DNA from: Symsagittifera roscoffensis
Lineage: Eukaryota > Xenacoelomorpha > Acoela > Convolutidae
Assembly: GCF_963678635.1 (NCBI RefSeq)
Contig: NC_087064.1
Location: forward strand, 15,369,802 to 15,433,801
DNA length: 64,000 nt
Direction of reading: 5' to 3'
The notes beneath the pieces are model-generated. The model saw only the letters and a list, made by a program, of their open reading frames with translations, searched no databases and was not told the origin of the DNA. A program made the position numbers and the translations under genes. Of the stretch, positions 24,231 through 38,092 are shown piece after piece. The first letter of the stretch is position 1. Each line of letters opens with the position of its first letter.

Positions 24231-26089
24231 TTTATCCCCTGAAAAAAAAAGCTAATTTTATTCAAAGAATACTTAAGAAAACTTAGGAAAGGATATTTGA
24301 AACAAACAAAAAAGAGTTTCGATAATCAGGCAGATTCTTAGACAAAACTTGCCAGAGCTCTATCATATGCACAAAAATCATTTTTTTCTGAAACTACCAA
24401 TGATCTGACCGGTCTTAAAAAATGCATTTCAGTCCTGTAGTCAAAACAGTAAAACTCAACAACCAGTGTAAACAGGAAAAACCAATCACTGGACGTCCGA
24501 TGTCCCTAATTAACCGAAACGATTTTTAGAGCTATTGATTAAATGATATCTTTAAACTCAACAATGCTGCAACGTCAAGATCAAAAAATGGCAAAACTGA
24601 AGCTAACCTGAGATTTTTATATCAACAGGTCAAATTCTTAAAGAGATGATTTTAGAACAACTCTTCTTTATCACCATCAAGATTATTCATTCAAGTCAAA
24701 ATAAAAGATTTGAAAAAGTGAGGTACAAAAAATTTAAATTAAAAAAAGGATTATGGGAATAACCAAATTGCTATACTAAACAAGGTTTCAAGGTTGCTAA
24801 AAACTACAAAAGAAATAGAATAACTACATTAAAAGTTTGTATCAAAAACTCCCAATGAATAATACCCCAAATTAAATGAGGAGATATGTCAAATCAAAAC
24901 CAAGTTTTTGACCGCGTTTTAATTATAAAATTAATGATATTTTGTATTAGGTGACAATAACCCACATAACCAATAAATCCATTAAACTTAATAGTGTCTC
25001 AACAAACGACAGTTAACTTTTTTCTGTTGGAAGGATCATCAATAACTTCATACAAACCAGCCACTAATGGTTTTCTCTGAAAATGAAAATGACTTAATTG
25101 CAATTACAGCAAACCTAATTTTAATATTAGGATTCTTGTCTAAAACCTGAAATCAAAAATGAATAGATGACCGTATAATCTTCATTCAAACATTGAAGTT
25201 TTAGTTTTTCCAGTTTTTGCTTTTGCTAAAGTTTTCAAGGAAAATGATCATTTCTAGAAATGGAGAAGGAAAACCAAAAACTTTTTGTGTTGAAAAAAAC
25301 ATAAGTCTTATTGAAACAATGGAACAACTTTTAGTAAGAACAGAAACACTCAATTAAGAAGCATATTTACTCAAATAATGTACAAAAAAGCTGTAAAATG
25401 ACGTAAACCTTAACGATGACGCTAACTCTTTGTTCAAGAAGATAGTTTTTTTTCTAAATAGCAACACAATCTTCGCTGATGAGATAACCAAGCATAAATT
25501 TTCAGATTTCCAATTGACAAAATGGAACCAGCCAAATTGATATTGAAGTTAGAGCAGAGAGAAAAGATGAGTTTATTTAATGTCACACAAAATTTTTTTG
25601 AGGACGAGCGTTAAAAATCGTTAAAGGAATAGCCTCTGAAATAGATATGGCAGAATAATTGACAAAAACAGTCAAACTTAATAAGCAGAATTTAAAATTT
25701 AACGGAAAAACTTCTTTTCAAAAGTGCTGCTAGTCTTATGGCTTATGGCTTATGCACAGAAAAACTAAAGGAGTCAATACCTAAATAAACAAGGAGATAA
25801 TTGAAACCTTTCAATTTTCATAGAAATTGATACAAATCTCCCGAATCGACTAAAAATTTTCTTCAAGACTGCAAGTAGACCAACGTTTAACAGTCATTGT
25901 CGTTATTAAACTAGCGAACAGCATAGTACGATTTTACAAAAAAATTCTAACTTAAGTTGCAAATAAAAGTTTGCATTAAAATTGTTCAAATATTTGGTGC
26001 CATTTTTGCTGCGATCACATCTCTAGCATTATAAATTTCATAACATCTCTTCTCTGCTTTATTTATAGCCAGTGTTTGTGCTTTGTTAA
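24231..26089. other. AT-rich spacer, nothing recognised
   Basis: Non-coding, very A-rich on the plus strand. A short direct repeat CTTATGGCTTATGG occurs near 25737-25750. No support for a gene. Confidence 0.5.
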
Positions 26090-26255
26090 GCGTCCGCGGC
26101 TGAGTGGTTAGTGCGTGTGGCTCATAATGTCTAATTTGCAGTAGCTCGCAGATCGAAACCGAGACGTAGCGCATTTTTTTTTAATTTTAGGCCTAAATCT
26201 ACTTTCTCATTTTTGCACTTTATGGCGCTGCTTTTTGTCGCGAAATTTTTCTTAT
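26090..26255 (+). mobile_element. tRNA-headed SINE, copy 2
   Basis: The tRNA-like head 26090-26172 has GCGTCC, A-box-like GCGGCTGAGTGGTTAGTGCGTG, a B-box-like CAGATCGAAACC, and a GCGC end. It is followed by a T run and a tail (TTTTAGGCCTAAATC..TTTTTGCACTTTATGGCGCTG..TCGCGAA) that resembles the tail of the copy at 6869. Two copies with the same head and tail support a SINE family. Confidence 0.5.
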
Positions 26256-27377
26256 TGCACTTTATACAGCTGTTTCGCCTCCGCCTAGAAACTGGTCAAG
26301 ATATGTTGCAAATACGTTTTTTAATGACCTTTATAGAGCTTCTTCGTCTCTGTTTAGAAACGGATCAATACAAAAGGCGAAAACATTAATAATTGGTTCG
26401 CAGTCAGTGAAGGTCCGAGATCTGATCGGTGTACAAAATAGTTAAGGAATTATTATGAGCTGTGGTTCTTTAAAAACTATTCTTGAAACAAAACAATGAA
26501 CTGTTAAAACATTCGAATTCGATTTTTCGCATGAAAACAGAACTAGAATAATGTCCAAAAAATTCATAGCAAAGCTGAAAAACATTGATAATTTTGCCAG
26601 GTCGATTTTTTATAGAATTCACAACTGATCGAGAAAAAGTTCTTATGCAATCGATGTGATCGGTTATCAAATTGCTAAAAATCTCCATTTTGCAGAAAAA
26701 TACGAATTTGCAGAACAATTTTTAAAAACAATTTTTGATGCATAAATTTTAAAACTCTCTTAATTTTTAATACTACTTTTCCTATTTTTTGAAATTAAAA
26801 AGAAGATTTAGAAAAATAGTTAAAACTAAAATTTTTTCTTTGTAACTATGCGGTAGACTTAATTATTAAATTTTGCAAAGTTATCAGTCCTATCATAAAC
26901 TGAACAAAAAATTAGAAAAACAATCAACTTCCCAAACAACTAAATTCATAATGATTACTATGCCTTTTTTAAACGAGAACGTTGAAAGTGTTTTACAGTC
27001 AAACTTTCTATAACTTAGTCTACATAAAATTAAACAAATCAGTTGAGCAAAAATGAAGGCATGAGTTGGGTGGTTTGCAAGTTAATTTTGTGTCAAAATA
27101 TCTTGCGTTGGAAACATATATTGTGTCAAAATATATTTTGTGAGAAAAGTGAGTCAATCCCAAATCTTGCGGTTGTAAATGAATTTTTTTCATAAACCGA
27201 ACGTCAATTCTGAATTTAATAAAATGGTTTCATTGCATTTTCTTATTCAATTGAGACTATCAATTAATGTTTCAGCTTTCTGTTCTGCGTTTTCTCTGTT
27301 GAAGGATGATAATTTGGTTTTTCAATTAATTATTTTCCTTCAAAACTATAAGTTTCTAAGCTAAACTATCATTACCA

Positions 27378-27640
27378 GGCCAAACTGTGCATTCTGTGCA
27401 TTGTAAGCGGATTCAGCAACAGGCACGAATCAGATTTATTGCGGAATCCGCAAGATTGCTACATTTCTTTGATCTTCTTGGCTGTTTTGGATTCCACAAA
27501 CAAACACCTAAAACACGGAATCCGCAAACTGTCTATGGAATCCGCAATTTGTAAGTGGAATGCGCAAATTGTAAGCGGAATCCGCAAATTGTAAGTGGAA
27601 TCCGCATTTTGTTTGCGGATTCCGATTACGTATATGCATG
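27378..27640. repeat. GCCAAAC-element copy in flank 1 (right-truncated)
   Basis: Starts CAGGCCAAACTGTGCATTC, the same left end as 14737, and runs through GATCTTCTTGGCTGTTTTGGATTCC and several GTAAGTGGAATCCGC units. No matching right inverted end. Confidence 0.7.
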
Positions 27641-28140
27641 TGTTGTAGCGTTTAAAAATATATCTTTTAAAAACAACTTTGAACAGCTAACATTTGGAAT
27701 GTCAAACGTTTGATCTCAATTCATGGCAAACACCCAACTTCGATCTCAAATCCTGTCGAACATACCCAAAAAACATTCTAGTAATTAGGTTTTAGCAAAA
27801 AAAAACTTTGTTTGGATAATGAAAACAAATTTTTTTGATAATAGATCTCTTCATCTGACCATAAAAAAACTCTGACAAGCCTTGAGCAAGATCCAACAGT
27901 TACATGAGACGGGACAGTTCCTTGAAAATAAGACATTCAGAGCTCTAAATTGGTTTAATAATGGTGAGTTAGCTATTCAGAAAGATTTGAATAGCTAACC
28001 CATGATTTCACTCTGTCATCTCATCCTAAATACTATCATCCTGATTTGAACTCACGCTACCAAATACTGAATCTCAAACACAAAATTCCAATTACTGAAT
28101 CTCAAATAATGAATCCAAAATACTGACCTATTTCGGCAAA

Positions 28141-29456
28141 TTGGGACCTTTAAATCATTATCCCAGGTCTCAAGTGTTGGGACCGTTAAATCACTATCCC
28201 AGGACTCAAGTTTTGGGATTCTAAAATCACTATCCCAAGACTCAAGGGTTGGGACCCTGAAATCACTATCCAAGAACTCAAGTGTTGGAACCCTTAAACC
28301 ACTATCCCAGGACTCATGTTTTGGGACCCTTAAATCATTATCCCAGATCTCAAGTTTTGGAACACTTAAATCATTATCCCAGGTCTCAAGTGTTGGGACC
28401 CTTAAATCCTTATCACAGGATCAAGTTTTGGGATTCTTAAATCACTATGCCAGGACTCAAGTTTTGGGACCCTTAAATCATTATCCCAGGTCTCAAGTTT
28501 TGGGACCCTTAAATCATTATCCCAGGTCTCAAGTGTTGGGACCCTTAAATCACTATTCCAGGATCAAGTTTTGGGATTCTTAATCACTATCCCAGGACTG
28601 AAGTGTTGGGACCCTCAAATCACTATCCCAGGACTCAAGTGTTGGGACCCTTAAATCGCTATCCCAGGACTCATGTTTTGGGACCCTTAAATCATTATCC
28701 CAGGTCTCAAGTGTTGGGACCCTTAAATCATTATCTCAGGTCTCAAGTGTTGAGACCATTAAATCAGTGTCCCAGGACTCAAGTTTTGGGACCCTTAAAT
28801 CATTATCCCAGGTCTCAAGTGTTGGGACCCTTAAATCATTATCTCAGGTCTCAAGTGTTGGGACCCTCAAATCACTATTCCAGGATCAAGTTTTGGGATT
28901 CTTAATCACTATCCCAGGACTGAAGTGTTGGGACCCTCAAATCACTATCCCAGGACTCAAGTGTTGGGACCCTTGAATCGCTATCCCAGGACTCATGTTT
29001 TGGGACCCTTAAATCATTATCCCAGGTCTCAACTGTTGGGACCCTCAAATCACTATTCCAGGATCAAGTTTTGGGATTCTTAATCACTATCCCAGGACTG
29101 AAGTGTTGGGACCCTCAAATCACTATCCCAAGACTCAAGTGTTGGGACCCTTGAATCGCTATCCCAGGACTCATGTTTTGGGACCCTTAAATCATTATCC
29201 CAGGTCTCAAGTGTTGGGACCCTTAAATCATTATCTCAGGTCTCAAGTGTTGAGACCATTAAATCACTGTCCCAGGACTCAAGTTTTGGGACCCTTAAAT
29301 CATTATCCCAGGTCTCAAAGGTTGGGACCCTTAAATCATTATCTCAGGTCTCAAGTGTTGTGACCCTTAAATCACTATCCCAGGACTCAAGTTTTGGTAT
29401 TTTTAAATCATTATCCCAGGACTCAAGTGTTGGGACCTTTAATCCACTATCCCAGT
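28141..29456. repeat. 36-bp satellite array 1
   Basis: The longest array, roughly 36 units. The unit contains GGGACCCTTAAATC, then A(T/C)TATCCCAGG, then (T/A)CTCAAGTGTT or TTTT. Units alternate between 'GTCTCAAGTGTT' and 'ACTCAAGTTTT' types, and shortened units (CAGGATCAAG) break the period. Because 36 is 12 codons, plus frames read LGPLNHYPRSQV repeatedly and minus frames repeat a Ser-Trp-Asp type word. Confidence 0.95.
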
Positions 29457-30416
29457 ACCACCTCCAGAACACGTGTAAAACTCTCCAAACCCTAAAATTT
29501 ACTTTCCTCTTAAATCCAACGGAAACTGCACTGCAACTTGTTAAAACATTCGAATTCGATTTTTGGCATGAAAACAGAACTAGAATAATGTCCAAAAATT
29601 TCATGGCAAAGCTGAAAAACAATGATAATTTTGCTAGGTAGTTTTTTTAAAGAATTCACAACTGATCGAGAAAAAGTATTTATGCAATCGATGTGATCGG
29701 TTATCAAATTGCTAAACATCTCCATTTTGAAAAAAAAAACGAATATGCAGAACAATTTTTAAAAATAATTTTTGATGCATAAATTTCAAAAACTCTCCTA
29801 ATTATTAAAACTACTTTTCCTATTTTTTGAAATTAAAAAGAGGATCTAGAAAAATAGTTAAAACTAAGTTTTTTCTTCGTAATTATGCGGTAGACTTAAT
29901 TATTAAATTTTGCAAAGGTATCAGTCCTAGCATAAACTGAACAAAAAATTAGAAAAACAATCAATTTCCCAAACAACTAAATTCTTAATGGTTACTATGT
30001 CTTATTTAAACGAGAACGTTGAAAGTGTTTTACAGTCAAACCTACTATAACTCAGCCTACATAAAATAAAACAAAGCAGTTGATCAAAAATGAAGGCATG
30101 AGTTGGGTGGTTTGCAAGTTAATTTTGTGTCAAAATATCTTGCGTTGGAAACATATTTTGTGTCAAAATATATTTTGTGGGAAAAGTGAGTCAATCCCAA
30201 ATCTTGCGGTTGTAAATAATTTTTTTTTCATAAACCGAACGTCAATTTTGAATTTAACAAATAGGTTTCATTGCATTTTCTTATTCAATTGAGACTATCA
30301 ATTGATGTTTCAGCTTTCTCTTCTTCGTTTTCTCCGTTGAAGGATTATAATTTGGTTTTTCAATTAATTATTTTCCTGCAAAACTCTTAAGCTTCTAAGC
30401 TAAACTATCATTACCA

Positions 30417-30935
30417 GGCCAAACTGTGCATCCTGTGCATTGTAAGCGGATTCAGCAACCGGTCCGAATCAGATTTGTTGCGGAATCCGCAACATTGCTA
30501 CATTTTTTTGATCTTCTTGGCTTTTTTGGATTCCACAAACAAACACCTAAGACACGGAATCCGCAAACTGTAAAAGGAATCCGCAATTTGTAAGTGGAAT
30601 TCGCAAATTGTAAGTGGAATCCGAAAATTGTAAGTGGAAATCGCATTTTGCTTGCGGATTGCGCGTACATATATGCATGTGTAGTAGCGTTTAAAATTTT
30701 CTTTTTAGCTGTTTTGGGTTCCACAAACATAACCTAAAACACTGTACATTTCTTCAAAAATATGCGAACTTGCGGTACCCGCAACCAAATTTGCGGAATC
30801 CAGAACAGTTTGTGGAATCCCCCAACAAATAATGAAGCATGTGTATAGATAAATTGAGCTGTTGCTGAATCCGCAAATTGAAAAGGGAATCCGTATTTGG
30901 TTTGCGGATTCCGTTTACGTATATGCATGTGTTGT
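30417..30935. repeat. GCCAAAC-element copy in flank 2 (right-truncated)
   Basis: Left end GCCAAACTGTGCATCC, then two blocks of the ~20-bp palindromic sub-repeat separated by a partial duplicate of the TTTTTAGCTGTTTTGG..TTCCACAAAC interior. No right terminal repeat. Confidence 0.7.
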
Positions 30936-31430
30936 AGCATTTTAAAAAATATCTTTTAAAAACTACTTTGATCAGCTACCATTTGGAATGCCAAACGTTC
31001 GATCTCAATTCCTGGCAAACAACCAACTTCGATCTTAAATCCTGTCGAACATACCCAAAAAACATTCTTTTAATTAGGTTTTAGCAAAAAAAAACTTTGT
31101 TTTGATATTGAAAAATTTTTTTTTGATGATAGATCTCTTCATCTGCCCATAAAAAAACTCTGACAAGCTTTGAGCAAGATCCAACAGTTACATGAGACGG
31201 GACAGTTCCTTGAAAATAAGACATTCAGAGCTCTAATTTTGTTTATCAATGGGGAGTTAGCCATTCAGAAAAATTTGAATAGCTAACCCATGATTTCACT
31301 CTGTCATCTCATCCTAAATACTGTCATCATGATTTGAACTCACGCTACCAAATACTGAATCTCAAACACAAAATTCCAATTACTGAATCTCAAATAATGA
31401 ATCCAAAATACTGACCTAATTCGGAAAATT

Positions 31431-32350
31431 GGGACCCTTAAATCATTATCCTAGGTTTCAAGTGTTGGGACCCTTAAATCACTATCCCAAGACTCAAGTT
31501 TTGGGATTCTAAAATCACTATCCCAAGACTCAAGGGTTGGGACCCTGAAAACACTATCCCAGGACTCAAGTGTTGGAACCCTTAAACCACTATCCCAGGA
31601 CTCAAGTTTTGGGATTCTTAAATCACTATGCCAGGTCTCAAGTGTTGGGACCCTTAAATCACTATCACAGGACTCAAGTGTTGGAACCCTTAAATCATTA
31701 TCCCAGGTCTCAAGTGTTGGAACCCTTAAATCATTATCCCAGGTCTCAAGTTTTGGAACCCTTAAATCATTATCCCAGGTCTCAAGTGTTGGGACCCTTA
31801 AATCACTATCACAGGATCAAGTTTTGGGATTCTTAAATCACTATGCCAGGACTCAAGTTTTGGGAGCCTTAAATCATTATCCCAGGTCTCAAGTTTTGGG
31901 ACCCTTAAATCATTATCCCAGGTCTCAAGTGTTGGGACCCTTAAATCACTATTCCAGGATCAAGTTTTGGGATTCTTAATCACTATCCCAGGACTGAAGT
32001 GTTGGGACCCTCAAATCACTATCCCAGGACTCAAGTGTTGGGACCCTTAAATCGCTATCCCAGGACTCATGTTTTGGGACCCTTAAATCATTATCCCAGG
32101 TCTCAAGTGTTGGGACCCTTAAATCATTATCTCAGGTCTCAAGTGTTGAGACCATTAAATCACTGTCCCAGGACTCAAGTTTTGGGACCCTTAAATCATT
32201 ATCCCAGGTCTCAAGTGTTGGGACCCTTAAATCATTATCTCAGGTCTCAAGTGTTGTGACCCTTAAATCACTATCCCAGGACTCAAGTTTTGGTATTCTT
32301 AAATCATTATCCCAGGACTCAAGTGTTGGGACTTTTAATCCACTATCCCA
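31431..32350. repeat. 36-bp satellite array 2
   Basis: About 25 units of the same 36-bp repeat. Its last ~370 bp closely matches the end of array 1 (same order of variant units, including GTTGAGACCATT and GTTGTGACCC), so arrays were copied together with their flanks. Confidence 0.93.
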
Positions 32351-33311
32351 GTACCACCTCCAGAACACGTGTAAAACTCTCCAAGCCCTAAAATTTACTT
32401 TCCTCTTAAATCCAACGGAAACTGCACTGCAACTTGTTAAAACATTCGAATTCGATTTTTGGCATGAAAACAGAACTAGAATAATGTCCAAAAATTTCAT
32501 GGCAAAGCTGAAAAACAATGATAATTTTGCTAGGTAGATTTTTTATAGAATTCTTAATTGATCGAGAAAAAGTATTAATGCAATCGATGTGATCGGTTAT
32601 CAAATTGCTAAACATCTCCATTTTGAAAAAAAAATACGAATATGCAGAACAATTTTTAAAAATAATTTTTGATGCATAAATTTCAAAAACTCTCCTAATT
32701 ATTAAAACTACTTTTCCTATTTTTTGAAATTAAAAAGAGGATCTAGGAAAATAGTTAAAACTAAGTTTTTTCTTCGTAATTATGCGGTAGACTTAATTAT
32801 TAAATTTTGCAAAGGTATCAGTCCTATCATAAACTGAACAAAAAATTAGAAAAACAATCAATTTCCCAAACAACTAAATTCTTAATGGTTACTATGTCTT
32901 ATTTAAACGAGAACGTTGAAAGTGTTTTACAGTCAAACCTACTATAACTCAGCCTACATAAAATAAAACAAAGCAGTTGAGCAAAAATGAATGCATGAGT
33001 TGGGTGGTTTGCAAGTTAATTTTGTGTCAAAATATCTTGCGTTGGAAACATATTTTGTGTCAAAATATATTTTGTGGGAAAAGTGAGTCAATCCCAAATC
33101 TTGCGGTTCTAAATAATTTTTTTTTCATAAACCGAACGTCAGTTGTGAATTTAACAAAATGGTTTCATTGCATTTTCTTATTCAATTGAGACTATCAATT
33201 GATGTTTCAGCTTTCTGTTCTTCGTTTTCTCCGTTGAAGGATTATAATTTGGTTTTTCAATTATTATTTTCCTGCAAAACTCTAAGCTTCTAAGCTAAAC
33301 TATCATTACCA

Positions 33312-33820
33312 GGCCAAAATGTGCATCCTGTGCATTGTAAGCGGATTCAGCAACCGGCCCGAATCAGATTTGTTGCGGAATCCGCAACATTGCTACATTT
33401 TTTTGATCTTCTTGGCTTTTTTGGATTCCACAAACAAACACCTAAGACACGGAATCCGCAAACTATAAAAAGGAATCCGCAATTTGTAAGTGGAATTCGC
33501 AAATTGTAAGTGGAATCCGAAAATTGTAAGTGGAGTTCGCATTTTGCTTGCGGATTGCGCGTACATATACGCATGTGTAGTAGCGTTTAAAATTTTCTTT
33601 TTAGCTGTTTTGGGTTCCACAAACATAACCTAAAACACTGTACATTTCTTCAAAAATATGCGAACTTGCGGTACCCGCAACCAAATTTGCGGAATCCAGA
33701 ACAGTTTGTGGAATCCCCCAACAAATAATGAAGCATGTGTATAGTAAAATTGAGATGTTGCGGAATCCGCAAATTGTAAGTGGAATCCGCATTTTGTTTG
33801 CGGATTCCGTTTACGTATGT
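33312..33820. repeat. GCCAAAC-element copy in flank 3 (right-truncated)
   Basis: Near-identical to the copy at 30417, with the same two-block layout. The left end is mutated to GCCAAAATGTGCA. Confidence 0.7.
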
Positions 33821-34626
33821 GCATGTGTTGTAGCGCTTAAAAAATTGTCTTTTAAAAACTACTTTGATCAGCTACCATTTGGAATGCCAAACGTTCGATC
33901 TCAGTTCCTGGCAAACAACCAACTTCGATCTTAAATCCTGTCGAACATAGTAATTAGGTCGAACATAGTCATTCTTGTAATTAGGTTTTAGCAAAAAAAA
34001 ACTTTGTTTTGATAAAGAAATTTTTTTTGATAATAGATCTCTTCATCTGCCCATAAAAAAACTCTGACAAGCTTTGAGCAAGATCCAACAGTTACATGAG
34101 ACGGGACAGTTCCTTGAAAATAAGACATTCAGAGCTCTAATTTTGTTTATCAATGGGGAGTTAGCCATTCAGAAAAATTTGAATAGCTAACCCATGATTT
34201 CACTCTGTCATCTCATCCTAAATACTGTCATCATGATTTGAACTCACGCTACCAAATACTGAATCTCAAACACAAAATTCCAATCCACTATCCCAGTACC
34301 ACCTCCAGAACTCGTGTAAAAATCTCCAAACCCTAAAATTTCCTTTCCTCTTAAATCCAACGGAAACTGCACTGCAACTTGTTGAAACATTCGATTCGAT
34401 TTTTGGCACGAAAACAGAACTAGAATAATGTCCAAAAATTTCATGGCAAAGCTGAAAAACAATGATAATTTTGCAAGGTAGATTTTGTATAGAATTCACA
34501 ACTGATCGAGAAAAAGTATTTATGCAATCGATGTCATCGGTTATCAAATTGCTAAACATCTCCATTTGCAAAAAAATACAAATATGCAGACACCTGAATC
34601 ATTGTACCGCTCAAATCGCCCCAGTA

Positions 34627-34845
34627 ATATGCGAACTTGCGGTACCCGCAACCAAATTTCAAATTTGCGGAATCCAGAACAGTTTGTGGAATCCCCCAAC
34701 AAATAATAAAGCATGTGTATAGTTAAATTGAGCTGTTGCGGAATCCGCAATTTGTAAGTGGAATGCGCAAATTGTAAGCGGAATCCGCAAATTGTAAGTG
34801 GAATCCGCATTTTGTTTGCGGATTCCGATTACGTATATGCATATG
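34627..34845. repeat. GCCAAAC-element remnant in shortened flank
   Basis: Only the second block remains (ATGCGAACTTGCGGTACCCGC to TTTGCGGATTCCG). It is joined at about 34590-34620 to a different sequence, marking the internal deletion of this flank. Confidence 0.65.
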
Positions 34846-35344
34846 TTGTAGCGTTTAAAAAAATATCTTTTAAAAACTACTTTGATCAGCTACCATTTGG
34901 AATGCCAAACGTTTGATCTCAATTCCTGGCAAACACCCAACTTCGATCTTAAATCCTGTCGAACATACCCAAAAAACATTCTAGTAATTAGGTTTTAGCA
35001 AAAAAAAACTTTGTTTAGATAATGAAATTTTTTCTTTTGATAGGAGATCTCTTCATCTGCCCATAAAAAAAACTCTGACAAGCTTTGAGCAAGATCCAAC
35101 AGTACATGAGACGGGACAGTTCCTTGAAAATAAGACATTCAGAGCTCTAATTTTGTTTATCAATGGCGAGTTAGCTGTTCAGAAAGATTTGAATAGCTAA
35201 CCCATGATTTCACTCTGTCATTTCATCCTAAATACTGTCATCATGATTTGAACTCACGCTACCAAATACTGAATCTCAAACACAAAATTTCAATTACTGA
35301 ATCTCAAATAAAGAATCCAAAATACTGACCTAAATCGGCAAATT

Positions 35345-36120
35345 GGGACCCTCAAATCATCATCCCAGGTCTCAAGTGTTGGGACCCTTAAATCACTATC
35401 CCAAGACTCAAGTTTTGGGATTCTAAAATCACTATCCCAAGACTCAAGGGTTGGGACCCTGAAAGCACTATCCCAGGACTCAAGTGTTGGAACCCTTAAA
35501 CCACTATCCCAGGACTCAAATTTTGGGACCCTTAAATCATTATCCCAGGTCTCAAGTTTTGGAACCCTTAAATCATTATCCTAGGTCTCAAGTGTTGGGA
35601 CCCTTAAATCAGTATCCCAGGATCAAGTTTTGGGATTCTTAAATCACTATCCCAGGACTCAAGTTTTGGGACCCTTAAATCATTATCCCAGGTCTCAAGT
35701 TTTGGGACCCTTAAATCATTATCCCAGGTCTGAAGTGTCGGGACCCTTAAATCACTATTCCAGGATCAAGTTTTGGGATTCTTAATCCCTATCCCAGGAC
35801 TGAAGTGTTGGGACCCTTAAATCGCTATCCCAGGACTCATGTTTTGGGACCCTTAAATCATTATCCCAGGTCTCAAGTGTTGGGACCCTTAAATCATTAT
35901 CTCAGGTCTCAAGTGTTGAGACCATTAAATCACTGTTCCAGGACTCAAGTTTTGGGACCGTTTAATCATTATCCCAGGTCTCAAGTGTTCGGACCCTTAA
36001 ATCATTATCTCAGGTCTCAAGTGTTGTGACCCTTAAATCACTATCCCAGGTCTCAAGTTTTGGTATTCTTAAATCATTATCCCAGGACTCAAGTGTTGGG
36101 ACCTTTAATCCACTATCCCA
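35345..36120. repeat. 36-bp satellite array 3
   Basis: About 21 units. It ends with the same ordered variant units as arrays 1, 2 and 4. Confidence 0.93.
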
Positions 36121-37077
36121 GTACCACCTCCAGAACTCGTGTAAAACTCTCCAAACCCTAAAATTTCCTTTCCTCTTAAATCCAACGGAAACTGCACTGC
36201 AACTTGTTAAAACATTCGAATTCGATTTTTGGCACGAAAACAGAACTAGAATAATGTCCAAAAATTTCATGGCAAAGCTGAAAAACAATGATAATTTTGC
36301 TAGGTTGATTTTTTATAGAATTCACAACTGATCGAGAAAAAGTTTTTATGCAATCGATGTGATCGGTTATCAAATTGCTAAACATCTCCATTTGCAAAAA
36401 ATACGAATATGCAGAACAATTTTTAAAAATAATTTTTGATGCATAAATTTAAAAAACTCTCCTAATTATTAATACTACTTTTCCTATTTTTTGAAATTAA
36501 AAAGAAAATTTAGAAAAATAGTTAAAACTAAATTTTTTTCTTTGTAATTATGCGGTAGACTTAATTATTAAATTTTGCAAATGTATCAGTCCTATCATAA
36601 ACTAAACAAAAAATTAGAAAAACAATCATTTTCCCAAACAACTAAATTCTTAATGGTTACTATGTCTTATTTAAACGAGAACGTTGAAAGTGTTTTACAG
36701 TCAAACCTACTATAACTCAGCCTACATAAAATAAAACAAAGCAGTTGAGCAAAAATGAAGGCATGAGTTGGGTGGTTTGCAAAATAATTTTGTGTCAAAA
36801 TATCTTGCGTTGGAAACATATATTGTGTCAAAATATTTTTTGTGGGAAAAGTGAGTTAATCCCAAATCTTGCGGTTGTAAATAAATATTTTTCATAAACC
36901 GAACGTCAATTTTGAATTTAACAAAATGGTTTCATTGCATTTTCTTATTCAATTGAGACTATCAATTGATGTTTCAGCTTTCTGTTCTGCGTCTCTCTGT
37001 TGAAGGATGATAATTTGGTTTTTCAATTAATTATTTTCCTGCAAAACTCTAAGCTTCTAAGCTAAACTATCATTACC

Positions 37078-37590
37078 AGGCCAAACTGAGCATTCTGTGC
37101 ATTGTAAGCGGATTCAGCAACCGGCCCGAATCAGATTTGTTGCGGAATCTGCAACATTGCTACATTTTTTTGATCTTCTTGGCTTTTTTGGATTCCACAA
37201 ACAAACACCTAAGACACCCAATCCGCAAACTGTAAAAGGAATCCGCATTTTGTAAGTGGAATCCGCAAATTGTAAGTGGAATTCGGAAATTGTAAGTGGA
37301 GTTCGCATTTTGCTTGCGGATTCCGCGTACATATATGCATGTGTAGTTGCGTTTAAAATTTTCTTTTTAGCTGTTTTGGGTTCCACAAACATTACCTAAA
37401 ACACTGTACAATTCTTCGAAAATATGCGAACTTGCGGTACCCCCAACCAAATTTGCGGAATTCAGAACAGTTTGTGGAATCCCCCAACAAATAATGAAGC
37501 ATCGGTATAGTTAAATTGAGCTGTTGCGGAATCCGCAAATTGTAATTGGAATCCGCATTTTGTTTGCGGATTCCGTTTACGTATATGCAT
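37078..37590. repeat. GCCAAAC-element copy in flank 4 (right-truncated)
   Basis: Two-block copy, left end GCCAAACTGAGCATTC. Many GGAATCCGCAAATT-type sub-repeats. Confidence 0.7.
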
Positions 37591-38092
37591 GTGTTGTAGC
37601 GTTTAAAAATATATCTTTTAAAACTTTTTTGATCAGCTACCATTTGGAATGCCAAACGTTTGATCTCAATTCCTGGCAAACACCCAACTTCGATCTTAAA
37701 TCCTGTCGAACACACCCAAAAAACATTCTAGTAATTAGGTTTTAGCAAAAAAAAACTTTGTTTAGATAATGAAATTTTTTCTTTTGATAATAGATCTCTT
37801 CATCTGCCCATAAAAAAAACTCTGAAAAACTTTGAGCAAGATCCAACAGTTACTTGAGACGGGAGAGTTCCTTGAAAATAAGACATTCAGAGCTCTAATT
37901 TTGTTTATCAATGGCGAGTTAGCTATTCAGAAAGTTTTGAATAGCTAACCCATGATTTCACTCTGTCATCTCATCCTAAATACTATCATCATGATTTGAA
38001 CGCACGCTACCAAATACTGAATCTCAAACACAAAATTCCATTTACTGAATCTCAAAAAATGAATCCAAAATACTGACCTAATTCGGCAAATT

